A stretch of DNA of 64,000 nucleotides, taken from contig CBDCAB010000005.1 in the NCBI GenBank assembly GCA_965213735.1, positions 310,001-374,000 of the forward strand. The letters run 5' to 3'. Shown here piece by piece: positions 9,699 to 19,729 of the stretch (within the stretch, counting starts at the first letter, position 1; the number at the start of each line of letters is the position of its first letter). The position numbers were made by a program, and so were the translations under genes. Under the pieces are notes generated by a model that saw only the letters and a list, made by a program, of their open reading frames with translations, did no database searches and had not been told where the DNA came from. The DNA comes from CALDTK01 sp965213735. Its GTDB lineage: Bacteria > Bacteroidota > Bacteroidia > Chitinophagales > Saprospiraceae.

Positions 9699-10198
9699 GG
9701 GTTAGGTGCTGGGTGCTGGCCTGACCACAATGTTGTGGTCAGGTGGGTGCTGGGTGCTGGGTGCTGGGGGCTGGGGGCAAGGTGGTACCCGACGGACCTG
9801 ATCAATAGCTCAATCCTTCTGAAAAAAATAGATCAAGATCAGGTCCGTCGGGTACCTGTGCATAACTAGAGCTAAAGCATTGTAATAGCGCTTTGCCCGA
9901 GTTTGGGCTCGCAGCCTTTGAACTGCAAACGGGATGCGCGCTAAAGCACGCGTAACCAGACTTAGCTGGGTGCTGGGGGCTCAGAGGTGAAAGATGCGAC
10001 TGCTGCGCGTGGAGTTAGCGTGGACGTCGTACAACCGGATTACTACAGTAGATAAAGTTTTTGCCTGCCGCGGCTCTCCCTGCTCGGTTGGACGACGTCG
10101 GCTGGAATGGGCTGGGTGCTGTGTGCTAGGTGCTGGGGGCTGGCCTGACCACATTGGTGTGGTCACGCTGGGGACGAGATATACATACAACCACCCCC
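9699..10198. repeat. Repeat-rich intergenic spacer with GGTGCTGG minisatellites and palindromes
   Basis: This 500-bp spacer between two converging genes contains no convincing gene. It carries clusters of a GTGCTGG/GGTGCTGGG short direct repeat at about 9704-9778, 9966-9979 and 10108-10141, and a perfect 11-bp palindrome at 9720-9743 (CCTGACCACAA, TG, then its complement). A similar CTGACCACA hairpin lies near 10144-10165, again next to the GTGCTGG repeats, and a separate 20-bp inverted repeat is listed below. The pairing of minisatellite and GACCACA hairpin occurs twice, so it looks like a dispersed composite element rather than chance. Confidence 0.7.
9784..9856. repeat. Perfect 20-bp inverted repeat with 33-nt loop
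   Basis: The left arm 9784-9803 (GGTACCCGACGGACCTGATC) and the right arm 9837-9856 are exact reverse complements, separated by 33 nt containing an A7 run. It could be a stable transcript hairpin between the converging genes, or a small MITE/REP-like element. No poly-T tract follows immediately, so a simple intrinsic terminator is less likely. Confidence 0.75.
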
Positions 10199-12724
10199 TT
10201 ACCTCGCCAGTTGAATAATTCGAGCAGTTCCAGCAAGCTCGACAAGCAGATAAGCTTCTGCAAGAGGAAAAGTTAGAGGTATCCGCGTCAGCCGATCCGT
10301 TATTATACCTCCGCCTAAAAGAGCACCTCCACTACTAAAGATTTTATACGGCAGCGGAAGCGATAATTCTTCCACCTCCACTACTAAATAATCACTCGCA
10401 GGATTAGGATAGACTTGAAATTGTGCTGGAAGCACAGCTGTAACACCAGACACCAATTGTATAGTAGCAACAGTAGAGCGAAGACTAAAACTGTCTAGCT
10501 CTATAGTGAGTTGATTCGACACATCTGCTAAGCCACCTCCACGCTGGGGAAAGTGTTCGACAGCATACGCAATGACTAAACCAGCAGGATTAAGCAAACT
10601 ATCGCCATAATGCGGCTGCTCTAGCGAAGAAGCCGACCACTGCAACACATTGCCCGACTGGGTAAAGGTGAAATTCGGATCCATCTCCACAATCTCCACT
10701 GTACTCGGATCAAAAATACTATCTAAGGTGTCCGTTACTACAACTGTAGATACTTCGGCCGAGACATTATTGTCTATCACAGCTGTGTAGAGCAGCGTCC
10801 TGCCGCGGCTAAAATGTAGCTGTACTTGTAGCTCATTCGGTCCCTCAAACACATAAACTTTTGAGCTTCTGCATGTTCGAGCAGTAAAGCGGGTAATGGT
10901 GTCTCGCTCAATACGCGAGTTTATACATTGTGCCATTGTGGCACCCTCCACGAAATCATTCGGCTGCACCTCGAGCTCAACCTCAAACTCCTGAAGGTTA
11001 TGCCGCACATACTGCTGATAAACAGAATCTAGGTCACGACCTAACCCACTCACTACACTAGCACCAGCAGGTAAAGCTTCGAACTCACTACTGAGATACA
11101 TGTCACCACTCTGGTTGGAAAAATTGTTTACCCTCACCATTTGGAGTGCACTTCTTCCGCTGATCGGCAATGAGCCACGACTCGAGCCTCGAACCTCAAC
11201 AACCGCAGAATCTAAAGGAGGAACCGGACAGTAGCCGAAGCGAATCGTGTCTGAAGCACCCAGCGGTAAAGCGACTGTAGCAAAGGCAGGACTTGGCGCA
11301 CTATGCAGGATTTGATTCCAAGGCTCGAGAAATACAGTATCTGTCTCGAAATTCATCAAGTAACTATAGTAATTGCCTGCATCATTAAAAAATAATCCCC
11401 AATCATCAAATAGCGGATTAGATGTTGACCAATGAGATTTAGAATTGAAATTCTCGTCTACACTAGACTCATCTTTGGTCGGCGGCCTCCCTAATAAGCC
11501 GTTACAGTCCATGTCACGATACGTATGTACGACCGCATAAGTATCTTGCCTGGTAAGACAGGCCCCAAGTATACCCTCCGGGCTAAATCCCGCGTTGCCA
11601 AAGCCTAAACCTATCTGCTGCGGGTGCTTAAATTGAGAGAGGAAAGTACATACTTCAGCTGTGTCAACCTCCAGTGTGGAAGTCGATCCGTATATGCTGC
11701 CTTTCTCACCCTTGCCGAAGATCCAGTGCTGAAGCCCCTCCAGTGATGTTATACTATCACTATGAATTTCCAAGTAGCCCGTATTAAGCTCAGGAACATT
11801 AGTCATGAAAGTCATATCTTTTATCACATCACCATTTATATAAATTGAGCCTACATCTGTAAGCGACGACAAGTTGAGCTGCACCAAAGGCTGATCTAAA
11901 AACACGCGCACACTCTGCATATGGATATAGCCTAAAAACTGAAGCGAGCGAAAACCATCCCAGTTAGAACATTTAGCTCCATTTGTACTTAAGCTACCCA
12001 AATACGTTGTTGCTGCAAACATCTCATGGTCTCCTAGGCTCGATGAATTGACAAAGGAATAAGACCGTACCGCCGCTGGTAATTTTAGAGCAGCTGTAGA
12101 ACCTTCAATGTCAGTTTCGTGAAGCCCCACCGAAACACTATCAGCAAAAGTGAATCCAGCTGCAGAACTTAAGTCTTGCAAATCACTGGTACGAAAACCA
12201 ATACTGTGCTGCACATACACAGGCTTCACCGACAAACCCGCACTTTGAGTTAAACTTAAATATTGATATACAGCGCGATTAACTGTGTCTACGCTAGGAG
12301 GCAACTTGTACCATACGTCGTACAGATGTACCTTCCTCAACATGGGGAATCCTTGCACGACAGTTCCATCAAAAAATGGACGAAACTCTTCAACGTAGGT
12401 TAAGTCTGCAAACCCACTCACCGGAAATATACCAGCAACTGACTGAGTGCTGTAAAGCGTCAGTACTCCCTCAAGCCGTTTGATACCTTGAATACTACTC
12501 AAATCTAATGAGTCCGCAGCATGGATAATTATGTCTCCCGTATACGTTGAGCACCCGCCTGTAGCAGCAGCAAATGCATCTACCTCAACCTGAGTTAGTA
12601 TTCTTATATCTCCTGAGCACTGCCCACGTAGGACTGTAGACGAAAAGCATATCAGTATAACCATTATCTGCGTCAGGCGAAGTAGAAATTTATCGTTTGA
12701 GATGGGAGGTAAAAGTCTGTTCAT
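10199..12724 (-). CDS. Large secreted T9SS-cargo protein (841 aa)
   Basis: The N-terminus carries a hydrophobic signal (IMVILICFSSTVLRGQ) before the mature protein. The next 300 or so residues show receptor-L/leucine-rich-like repetition (SLDLSSIQGIKRLEGVLTLY, LVQLNLSSLTDVGSIYING, LEIHSDSITSLEGLQ). The middle is beta-rich, with a segment near residues 660-760 (VTDTLDSIFDPSTVEIVEMDP) that resembles the conserved-repeat or DUF11-like domains of surface proteins. The C-terminal 75 residues form a T9SS type A sorting domain: VYPNPASDYLVVEVE followed by a YLLVELAG strand. It is divergent from the large helicase gene (89 bp). Its role, probably adhesion or binding, is not determined. Confidence 0.8.
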   Translation of the reverse strand: MNRLLPPISNDKFLLRLTQIMVILICFSSTVLRGQCSGDIRILTQVEVDAFAAATGGCSTYTGDIIIHAADSLDLSSIQGIKRLEGVLTLYSTQSVAGIFPVSGFADLTYVEEFRPFFDGTVVQGFPMLRKVHLYDVWYKLPPSVDTVNRAVYQYLSLTQSAGLSVKPVYVQHSIGFRTSDLQDLSSAAGFTFADSVSVGLHETDIEGSTAALKLPAAVRSYSFVNSSSLGDHEMFAATTYLGSLSTNGAKCSNWDGFRSLQFLGYIHMQSVRVFLDQPLVQLNLSSLTDVGSIYINGDVIKDMTFMTNVPELNTGYLEIHSDSITSLEGLQHWIFGKGEKGSIYGSTSTLEVDTAEVCTFLSQFKHPQQIGLGFGNAGFSPEGILGACLTRQDTYAVVHTYRDMDCNGLLGRPPTKDESSVDENFNSKSHWSTSNPLFDDWGLFFNDAGNYYSYLMNFETDTVFLEPWNQILHSAPSPAFATVALPLGASDTIRFGYCPVPPLDSAVVEVRGSSRGSLPISGRSALQMVRVNNFSNQSGDMYLSSEFEALPAGASVVSGLGRDLDSVYQQYVRHNLQEFEVELEVQPNDFVEGATMAQCINSRIERDTITRFTARTCRSSKVYVFEGPNELQVQLHFSRGRTLLYTAVIDNNVSAEVSTVVVTDTLDSIFDPSTVEIVEMDPNFTFTQSGNVLQWSASSLEQPHYGDSLLNPAGLVIAYAVEHFPQRGGGLADVSNQLTIELDSFSLRSTVATIQLVSGVTAVLPAQFQVYPNPASDYLVVEVEELSLPLPYKIFSSGGALLGGGIITDRLTRIPLTFPLAEAYLLVELAGTARIIQLAR

Positions 12725-12813
12725 GTCCTCTAGACACTGCGTACTCCAAAACCGCTGCCTAGCTTCACCACATCCCCCATCCCACCTACCTTACCTCTCC
12801 TACCCTTACCCCT

Positions 12814-15800
12814 ATGCTCAACATCAACCTAAAAGCTACTCCTTACCTCAACCTTCCCCTGCGCAACAACCATGTGCCACCAATCCGCCACCTGCAAATC
12901 CAGGCCGATCTCGCTATGGATCCGGAAGCACTACAGCGCACATACACCGTCAAACTCGCCTGCATCCCTGCCGCAATTCAAAGCAACGTGTGGCAGCATG
13001 TCAAACTTGACGCCTCCGGCCAAGCCACCCTCCCGCTCAACGAACTCATTCTCGATTATGACTTCCTAGCCAACCTCACCGAGGCCATTCCCGGCGAAGT
13101 CATCGTGGAGGTTCTCACCTCCGATCAACAGCTCATTCTTAAAACAGCCAGCGACAAGCTGCGCATACTACCACCAAACCACTGGGGCGGCTCAGCCACA
13201 GTACCAGAACTCCTCGCCGCACACGTCCTGCCCAACGATCCCGCAACCGCTAGCATCCTACATCGCGCAGCAACCTTGCTCGCCGAGCGCAACCTCGACC
13301 TCTCCGAATACCAAACCGAAGAGCCAAGTAAAGCTGCCGCACAGGTTGTCGCCATCCTCACCGCTATCCGCGAGCGCAATCTCCTCTACGCAAGCGTGCC
13401 AGGCTCCTTCGAGCGCTTCGGGCAAAAAGTGCGAACCCCATCCGAAATAACATCTGAAGGCATCGCCAACTGTCTCGACCTCAGCTGTTTGGCCGCCGCC
13501 GCACTCGAACAGGCAGGCCTGCACCCCATCATCATCCTCATCGAACGCCATGCCTATATCGCCTGCTGGCTCCAGCGCTCGCCTCACACCACTGGCGTCA
13601 TTGACGATCCCCAAGCCCTACGCAAAGCACTTGCCAGCCACCTGCTGCTGGCCTGCGAAGCAACTGCCCTGGTAGGAGCGCACGCCAATGTCAACGAAGC
13701 CATCGATCAAGGAGCCAAACGACTGCTCAACCCAGCAGACTTCAACGTAGCCATCGACCTCCACGCCGCGCGTATCGGTGAGCGCATCACCCCGCTCAAC
13801 CAAGCTCGACATAAAGACGCTAAAGGAGACACAACAGACACCGATACTGCAGCTGAGCACAAATCACCCCAACTCGATCTTTCCGCTATCGCCAACATCG
13901 GCGACGGGGCTATTGACTACGATAAAAAGGAAGAAGCTATACTCACCGGCTCGGCCCGCCTCGACCAGTGGAAGGCCAAGCTTCTCAACCTCACCCGCCG
14001 CAATCGACTACTCAATTACCGGCTCACCGGCGGCGCCATTCATCTGCGCTACGTCGACCCGGCAACAGTCGAAGATTACCTCGCTACCGGCAAGCAAATG
14101 CGCTTCGATGTTGTGGATGAGCAACGCGCTCAGCGAGGCCAACTCGGTCGCAAACTCGAAGATGATCACTACGCAGAGGCCATTCAACAAGCTGTTTCTG
14201 GAGGCAAATTGCTGGTGATCGGCACCCCTGAAAAGCTCAACACCAACCTTCTCAAGCTCGACCGTGCCGCGCGTATAGCACTCGAAGAGGGAGGCGCAAA
14301 CACGCTGTTTGTTGCCATCGGTTTTGCTGTCAAGCCCAAACCTGGACATACCGCCGAATTTCGGCCCGATGCTCCCTCCAGCGAGCGACCAGATTATGCC
14401 GCGCCCCTCATCCTGCTGCCCGTCAACCTCAACAGGCGTAGCGCAGGCAGCGCCTACACCCTCACCTTGCGCGATGAGGAGGCGATGCTCAACCCTACCT
14501 TGCTCGAATTCCTCAAACGTGAAGCTGGCGTCAATCTCGCCGAATATGCCCACGAATTACCTACCGACGAGAGTGGCCTAGATGTGAATCATATTCTCAA
14601 CCGCGTCCGCCAAGAACTGCTCAATGTTGCAGGCTGGGAAGTGGTCGATGAGGTGGCGCTCGGCCTGTTCAGCTTTTCAAAATACCTCATGTGGCGCGAC
14701 CTTGATGCCTTTGAGTCCGAACTGCGGCGAAATCCCGTTGTGGCGCACCTCATCGATACCCCTCGCGAAGCTTATTTCAATCCCTTAGCCACTGACAATC
14801 AGACGTTTCCGGACGCTACAAGTCTCGACGATACCTTTCCTGTCACAGATATGCTCACGCCCATGAGCGCGGATTCTTCCCAGCTGGCAGCGGTGCGGGC
14901 AGCGGCTCAAGGCATCGATTTTATTCTTGAAGGTCCGCCAGGTACCGGCAAGTCTCAGACGATTACCAACCTCATTGCCCAGCTCCTCGGCGAAGGCAAA
15001 CGGGTGCTATTTGTGAGCGAAAAAACAGCTGCACTCGATGTTGTTCAGCGCCGCCTCGACAGCATTGGCCTCGGCGAGTTTTGCCTTGAGCTACACGCCA
15101 ACAATGCCACCAAAACAGCAGTCTACGATCAGCTGCGGCAGGCTCTCAATTCTGAGGCGTCTCCCACAAGCCCATTCGCGCAGACGGCCACCGAGCTGCA
15201 GCACACGCGGAGTCGCCTCAATGCGATGGTGGCGCTGATTCATCGCCCCGATCACTCCGGATTGAGTGTGTACCAAACCACCGCCTACTGCGCGCCTCGC
15301 ACCACGATGCAGGTTCCCGAGCCGAGCCCTGCAGCTGTCGCTCACATGGATGCTGCGTGGCTCACCGAGGCCCGCGAGCAGGTGCGTATGATGGCGCTCT
15401 ACTTGGCCGATGTGGCAGCTGAGGCGCGCTCGGTACTTGCCCCTCTTCAGGTAAGTGTGGATGCTCCAGCTTTCGCCAAAACCTGTCGCACAATGATTGC
15501 AGATGCAGCTACTTTTGCTGCCGCCAAAACGAGTTTTGCGGAAGCTTTAAAATTTGAAAGTAATAATGAACTAAATACTAATGAAGAATCTATTGAAGCG
15601 TTATCTCAACTCGCCCAACTGCTGCAGCGCGCTGAGCACCATGACTATACCGATCTAGCTGAAATGGTTGATAGTGGCCGCACCCGTCGCAGCATCGCCA
15701 CCGAAACCGAAGCAACTTTCGCCCTCGCCAGCGCCTTTTACGCGCTTCAGGGTAGCTACCGTGCAGAGATAAATAATTTCGACGCGACAGGCACAGCGGC

Positions 15801-18675
15801 CGAGTGGAAAAAATCTGAGCAAGCTTGGATTTTGATGCGTTGGATTCAGCAATGGTTGATGGCCCGCAAAGTCACAGCTTTCGCCAAAACCCCACCTCAA
15901 GACCTGGGGCACGATCTCGATCGCTTAGCAGAAATTCAAGCCCAGCGCCAGCACCTCAGCGAAGCGCAAAGCAGCACGCTCACCCTCGAACGTGAGGCTA
16001 TTGATGCAGCAAAACAACGTGCAGAATTCGCCGCAACGCTTAATCAATTTGTCGACCAAGGCCATGCCCAAACCCTCGGTCTCACCACAAGTAAATTAGC
16101 TGCCGTCCTCGATGAGCTGGCAGAAGACACCCCTCCCGCACGCGCACTCCTTGCAGCTGCTGACGCATTTACCACCGCCTCATCGCGCTCCCTCACGAGT
16201 GCTCGTGCTTACACAGCTGCACGCGATGGGCAAGCTACTCCTTCAGCGCCTGCCGTTCCCTTAGCACAACTCGCCGAACAGGCAGAGGCCATGCTCCGCC
16301 ACCAGCGCGATTGGCGTCCACAAGGCCTTTTTGCTGAAGCACGACAACGAGCCGAACAGCATGAACTCAGCTATTTTACCCGCCATGCAGATAATGGCCT
16401 CGCCTTGGGCACAGCGCCAGCACTCGAAGGATTTGAAGTGGGTGTGAGACGGGTTTTAGCGAAAGCTGCAACCAATAACAATCCCGAATTACGAGAATTT
16501 AGCGGCACTGCATTTGAAGATTTAATTGCGCGCTTTGAGCAACTCGATAATGCTTATTTAGATGCAGCCACCCTCGAATTGCGCCAGCGCCTCCAGCAGC
16601 GCAGACAAAACGTTTACCGCACAGAATTTCGCTCGGCATTAGGCCTGCTCAACCAGGAGCTGCAGAAAAAACGCCGCCAGCTGCCAGTGCGACAACTCAT
16701 TAAGCAACTCGGAGGACTACTGCCCGAACTCACCCCTTGTTTGCTGATGTCACCGCTCTCGATTGCGCAATATCTGCCCGCAGATGCCGAGCAGGCACGC
16801 TTTGATGTCGTAGTCTTCGATGAAGCATCGCAAATCCCAACCTGGGATGCCATCGGCGCTATTGCTCGCGGCAAACAAGTGGTGGTAGTGGGTGACTCGA
16901 AGCAACTTCCGCCAACCTCCTTTTTTGGCGCATCAAGTGGCGATGAAGATCGTAGCTACGACGGGGATGAGCCTGTAGTCGAAGATCTCGAAAGCATTCT
17001 CGATGAACTCAAAGCCGCCCAACTCCGCTCGTGGCGCCTCCGCTGGCACTACCGCAGCAGGGCCGAAAGTCTCATCGCTTTTAGCAACCGCACCTACTAC
17101 AATGGCGACCTCAATACTTTCCCTGCACCTGTAGCAGAAGATCGTGCTGTGGCGTGGCACAAGGTAGATAGCCGTGACTATCGACAAGGGCGCAACCGAG
17201 TAGAAGCAGATCAACTAGTCGCCTATCTCGTAGAGCGCTTACGCAAAACTAGTCCCAACCAACTCACCTTTGGCGTCGTGACCTTCGGGCAGGCACAACA
17301 AACGGTAATCGAAGATATGCTGGAAACTGCGCGGCAGGAATATCCAGCTATAGAACCGCACTTTAATCCCGATCTTGATGAGCGATTATTTGTAAAGAAT
17401 ATTGAAAATGTGCAAGGTGATGAACGCGACGTAATATTATTTTCAATTACCTACGGGCCTGATGAGTCAGGTAAAGTAGCAATGCGTTTTGGCCCCATGA
17501 ATCAAGCAGGTGGGGAACGTCGACTCAACGTGGCGGTAACCCGAGCGCGCCGAGAAATGCACCTATTCTCGAGCATGCAGCCTGAAGATATCGACCTTCG
17601 ACGACTTGGAGAAAATGCTCAAGGTGCACGCGATTTGCGCTACTTCTTGGAGTTTGCCAAACGAGGACCGGCTGCCTTCGCCGAAAGAATAGAGGCCGTG
17701 GGTGGTGCGCAGGATTATGATTCTCCTTTTGAGCGGGCTGTTGCTGATGCGCTGCGGGCACGCGGGTATGAGACCGATCCGCAGGTGGGGGTAAGTGGCT
17801 ACCGCATCGATTTAGGGGTGCGCGACCCTCGACGTCCGGGACATTATTTGGCAGGTGTAGAGTGCGATGGCGCCACTTACCATGCTACCGCCACTGCTCG
17901 CGAACGTGACCTGCTACGGCAGTCAGTACTTGAAGGTCTCGGCTGGACGATTTTGCGCATCTGGAGTTTGGACTGGTGGCACGATGCCGAGCGCGTCGCC
18001 GACAACATGGCCAACAAGCTACAGCGGATCGCAGCTGGCGAGGTAGAGCAGCCTGATGCAGAGCAAAGCCCTCCAGCTGCCGGTGCCGCGCAGGAGGAGC
18101 TAGAAGTGCAGGTAGATGAGACAAAACCCTACGTGAAGATTGGGTCTGAAGACTTAGCTGATTTGCGTCAACGCGCTGCCGATGCAGTCCCCGCAGACCA
18201 TACTGCAGAAGCACTGTACCATCCCAAGTCGAAGTCCGCGACGGTAGCTATGCTGACGCGCATAGTAGCTGCCGAAGCTCCGATTTTGCGCAAGGAGTTG
18301 GTGCGTCGTGTGGCTACAGATGGTTACCTCTTTGGCCGCACCGGTGCCAAGATTCGCAAGCTCATTACCAACCTCATCGAGCAGGAAACCTACTCCAGGG
18401 GTGTGCACGGGGAGGTGGTGGTTTGGCGAGATGCGCAGCAGGCTAAAGAGCCAGTCGAGTTTCGCCCTCCCGCTGCAGGCGATCCTTCTCCGCGTGGAGT
18501 AGCCGACATTCCGCTCGTCGAACTGGTAGCCCTTGCTCGCACCTACATCACCCAAAATTTGGATGAAGATCAACTCATCCGGGCTATGGGGGCCGACATT
18601 GGAGTAAGTAGCGTCAGAGGCAGTTCGCGCAAGCGGGTGTTGCAGGCTATCGAGGTGGCTTGGGCTGGGGGGTAG
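12814..18675 (+). CDS. DUF4011-SF1 helicase-PD-(D/E)XK nuclease-DUF3320 protein (Hhe-like)
   Basis: A 1953-residue multidomain protein. Residues 190-280 contain a transglutaminase/papain-like pattern (EGIANCLDLSC with Cys220, RHAYIACW with His246, Asp264). DUF4011 follows (RLDQWKAKLLNLTRRNRLLNYR, near residue 390). The SF1 helicase has Walker A GPPGTGKS at 707-714, then a long helical insertion, Walker B VVFDEASQ near 1336, GDSKQLPPTSFF, LRWHYRSR, NVQGDERD and NVAVTRARREMHLF. A Vsr/MTES_1575-like nuclease has Asp1666 (YRIDLGV) and Glu1683-Cys-Asp1685 (VECDGATYH). DUF3320 covers about 1750-1900. This order matches the single-gene defence protein Hhe reported among predicted antiphage systems; that match is from memory. 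The gene stands alone on its strand between surface-protein genes. Confidence 0.88.
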   Translation: MLNINLKATPYLNLPLRNNHVPPIRHLQIQADLAMDPEALQRTYTVKLACIPAAIQSNVWQHVKLDASGQATLPLNELILDYDFLANLTEAIPGEVIVEVLTSDQQLILKTASDKLRILPPNHWGGSATVPELLAAHVLPNDPATASILHRAATLLAERNLDLSEYQTEEPSKAAAQVVAILTAIRERNLLYASVPGSFERFGQKVRTPSEITSEGIANCLDLSCLAAAALEQAGLHPIIILIERHAYIACWLQRSPHTTGVIDDPQALRKALASHLLLACEATALVGAHANVNEAIDQGAKRLLNPADFNVAIDLHAARIGERITPLNQARHKDAKGDTTDTDTAAEHKSPQLDLSAIANIGDGAIDYDKKEEAILTGSARLDQWKAKLLNLTRRNRLLNYRLTGGAIHLRYVDPATVEDYLATGKQMRFDVVDEQRAQRGQLGRKLEDDHYAEAIQQAVSGGKLLVIGTPEKLNTNLLKLDRAARIALEEGGANTLFVAIGFAVKPKPGHTAEFRPDAPSSERPDYAAPLILLPVNLNRRSAGSAYTLTLRDEEAMLNPTLLEFLKREAGVNLAEYAHELPTDESGLDVNHILNRVRQELLNVAGWEVVDEVALGLFSFSKYLMWRDLDAFESELRRNPVVAHLIDTPREAYFNPLATDNQTFPDATSLDDTFPVTDMLTPMSADSSQLAAVRAAAQGIDFILEGPPGTGKSQTITNLIAQLLGEGKRVLFVSEKTAALDVVQRRLDSIGLGEFCLELHANNATKTAVYDQLRQALNSEASPTSPFAQTATELQHTRSRLNAMVALIHRPDHSGLSVYQTTAYCAPRTTMQVPEPSPAAVAHMDAAWLTEAREQVRMMALYLADVAAEARSVLAPLQVSVDAPAFAKTCRTMIADAATFAAAKTSFAEALKFESNNELNTNEESIEALSQLAQLLQRAEHHDYTDLAEMVDSGRTRRSIATETEATFALASAFYALQGSYRAEINNFDATGTAAEWKKSEQAWILMRWIQQWLMARKVTAFAKTPPQDLGHDLDRLAEIQAQRQHLSEAQSSTLTLEREAIDAAKQRAEFAATLNQFVDQGHAQTLGLTTSKLAAVLDELAEDTPPARALLAAADAFTTASSRSLTSARAYTAARDGQATPSAPAVPLAQLAEQAEAMLRHQRDWRPQGLFAEARQRAEQHELSYFTRHADNGLALGTAPALEGFEVGVRRVLAKAATNNNPELREFSGTAFEDLIARFEQLDNAYLDAATLELRQRLQQRRQNVYRTEFRSALGLLNQELQKKRRQLPVRQLIKQLGGLLPELTPCLLMSPLSIAQYLPADAEQARFDVVVFDEASQIPTWDAIGAIARGKQVVVVGDSKQLPPTSFFGASSGDEDRSYDGDEPVVEDLESILDELKAAQLRSWRLRWHYRSRAESLIAFSNRTYYNGDLNTFPAPVAEDRAVAWHKVDSRDYRQGRNRVEADQLVAYLVERLRKTSPNQLTFGVVTFGQAQQTVIEDMLETARQEYPAIEPHFNPDLDERLFVKNIENVQGDERDVILFSITYGPDESGKVAMRFGPMNQAGGERRLNVAVTRARREMHLFSSMQPEDIDLRRLGENAQGARDLRYFLEFAKRGPAAFAERIEAVGGAQDYDSPFERAVADALRARGYETDPQVGVSGYRIDLGVRDPRRPGHYLAGVECDGATYHATATARERDLLRQSVLEGLGWTILRIWSLDWWHDAERVADNMANKLQRIAAGEVEQPDAEQSPPAAGAAQEELEVQVDETKPYVKIGSEDLADLRQRAADAVPADHTAEALYHPKSKSATVAMLTRIVAAEAPILRKELVRRVATDGYLFGRTGAKIRKLITNLIEQETYSRGVHGEVVVWRDAQQAKEPVEFRPPAAGDPSPRGVADIPLVELVALARTYITQNLDEDQLIRAMGADIGVSSVRGSSRKRVLQAIEVAWAGG

Positions 18676-18900
18676 AGCTGACTTTGGCTAGTGTAGACAG
18701 TCCACCGCACCCATCAGCCGTGCCTTCGGGTGTGGTTTAGCAATGTTTAGCAAACTTTCCCTTACAGGTCCAACCATGCAGGAGAAGTGGCGGATGGTGT
18801 GTGAGTAGCTGGCAAGTCTACCACGTAATAGAAGGCTATTTGGTTACGATAGCACCAGTGGACTTGCCTCTGACAGCTATAAGAGCGCCATCAGCTGCAA

Positions 18901-19673
18901 TTGAGAGGAGATGCGGGCGGAAAATGATTCCTGGCTTCATCCTTCTCCCACACCACTCAGCGTAGATACTCCGTACTGGGCGGTTCCCTTAACCTGCTAT
19001 GCGATATTCGCTCGCATACGGTTCAGGCCGATTCGCCTAAACCACACGTTATCCATCGACATGTGGGCTGGAGGGCTGCTCCCTTTTGTGCCCACCCTGG
19101 ACGTGAAACCGTCCTACCCAACTCTGTCCGCTCCCCGGATATGCCAGCTCGCTTCGATTTAGGGCCACCCACCACGCTTTCAGTCGCGCCAAACGGCAAC
19201 TCCGTCTGCTGTGGCTGTGCCGAGTGCGGCACCGGGCGTTTTCCTGGACCCTTGTTCGCGTTGTCCTCAGTGTGGAGCACCGGCTGCTCCTTGAGATGAA
19301 GGTTCGGCCCTTTGCTTTAGGCAATCAATACCTCGCTACTAAGGCCTCGGCTGAACTCTCCCTCCCTCTCGGCTTATGCCGCAACACGGCGACTTTACGG
19401 GAGAACTCCCACGGTAAGTTCTATATCCTCCTCAATATCCAGCGTGATTTACCACCCGCCCGTTACGGCTGACTTTGTGGTTTCGCGGTTCACGGCCCGC
19501 TTACCCAGACGGTAGTGCTTACATCAAGTTTCTGTTCGTCTGGATGTAAATTTTTTCACAGTGCCTTCAGAATCCGCTTCACAGGCTACACCCTTGTGCT
19601 TCACTAACGATTCCTCGTCGACTAGGCTCGTTCGGGACTCTAACCCTAAAGACATAGAACATGCATGGCATAC
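18901..19673 (-). mobile_element. Degraded, maturase-less group II intron
   Basis: Read on the minus strand, the sequence starts at about 19673 with GTATG (consensus GUGYG). It continues through domain I blocks diagnostic of group II introns: GAAGCGGATTCTGAAGG (19564-19580) and GACGAACAGAAACTTGATG (19522-19540). A domain V-like hairpin lies at 18949-18986 (AACCGCCCAGTACGG ... GAGTGGTGT), followed by a domain VI-like stem ending near 18901. The upper stem of domain V has mismatches. Between domains only short open frames remain (19023-19280 is the longest plausible remnant), with no reverse-transcriptase YADD motif, so the maturase has been lost. The 3' end is approximate. The remaining 225 bp up to the helicase stop (18676-18900) hold nothing I recognise. 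Confidence 0.75.
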
Positions 19674-19708
19674 TAAAATGCCCCTCTCCATATAGAATGA
19701 AGAGGGGC
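19674..19708 (-). terminator. Rho-independent terminator of the giant adhesin gene; intron insertion point
   Basis: On the minus strand an 8-bp stem (GCCCCTCT at 19708-19701 with AGAGGGGC at 19687-19680) closes a 13-nt loop and is followed by ATTTTA. The intron-like sequence begins at the very next base. It lies 21 bp downstream of the stop codon of the large PKD/T9SS protein. Confidence 0.8.
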
Positions 19709-19729
19709 TGATGAGGTTAAAAAGTGTCG

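Noticed and set aside
19023..19324. Small proteins in the intron region
   Set aside because: The frames lie inside the group II intron, overlap on both strands and carry no recognisable domain. At most one is a remnant of the lost maturase.
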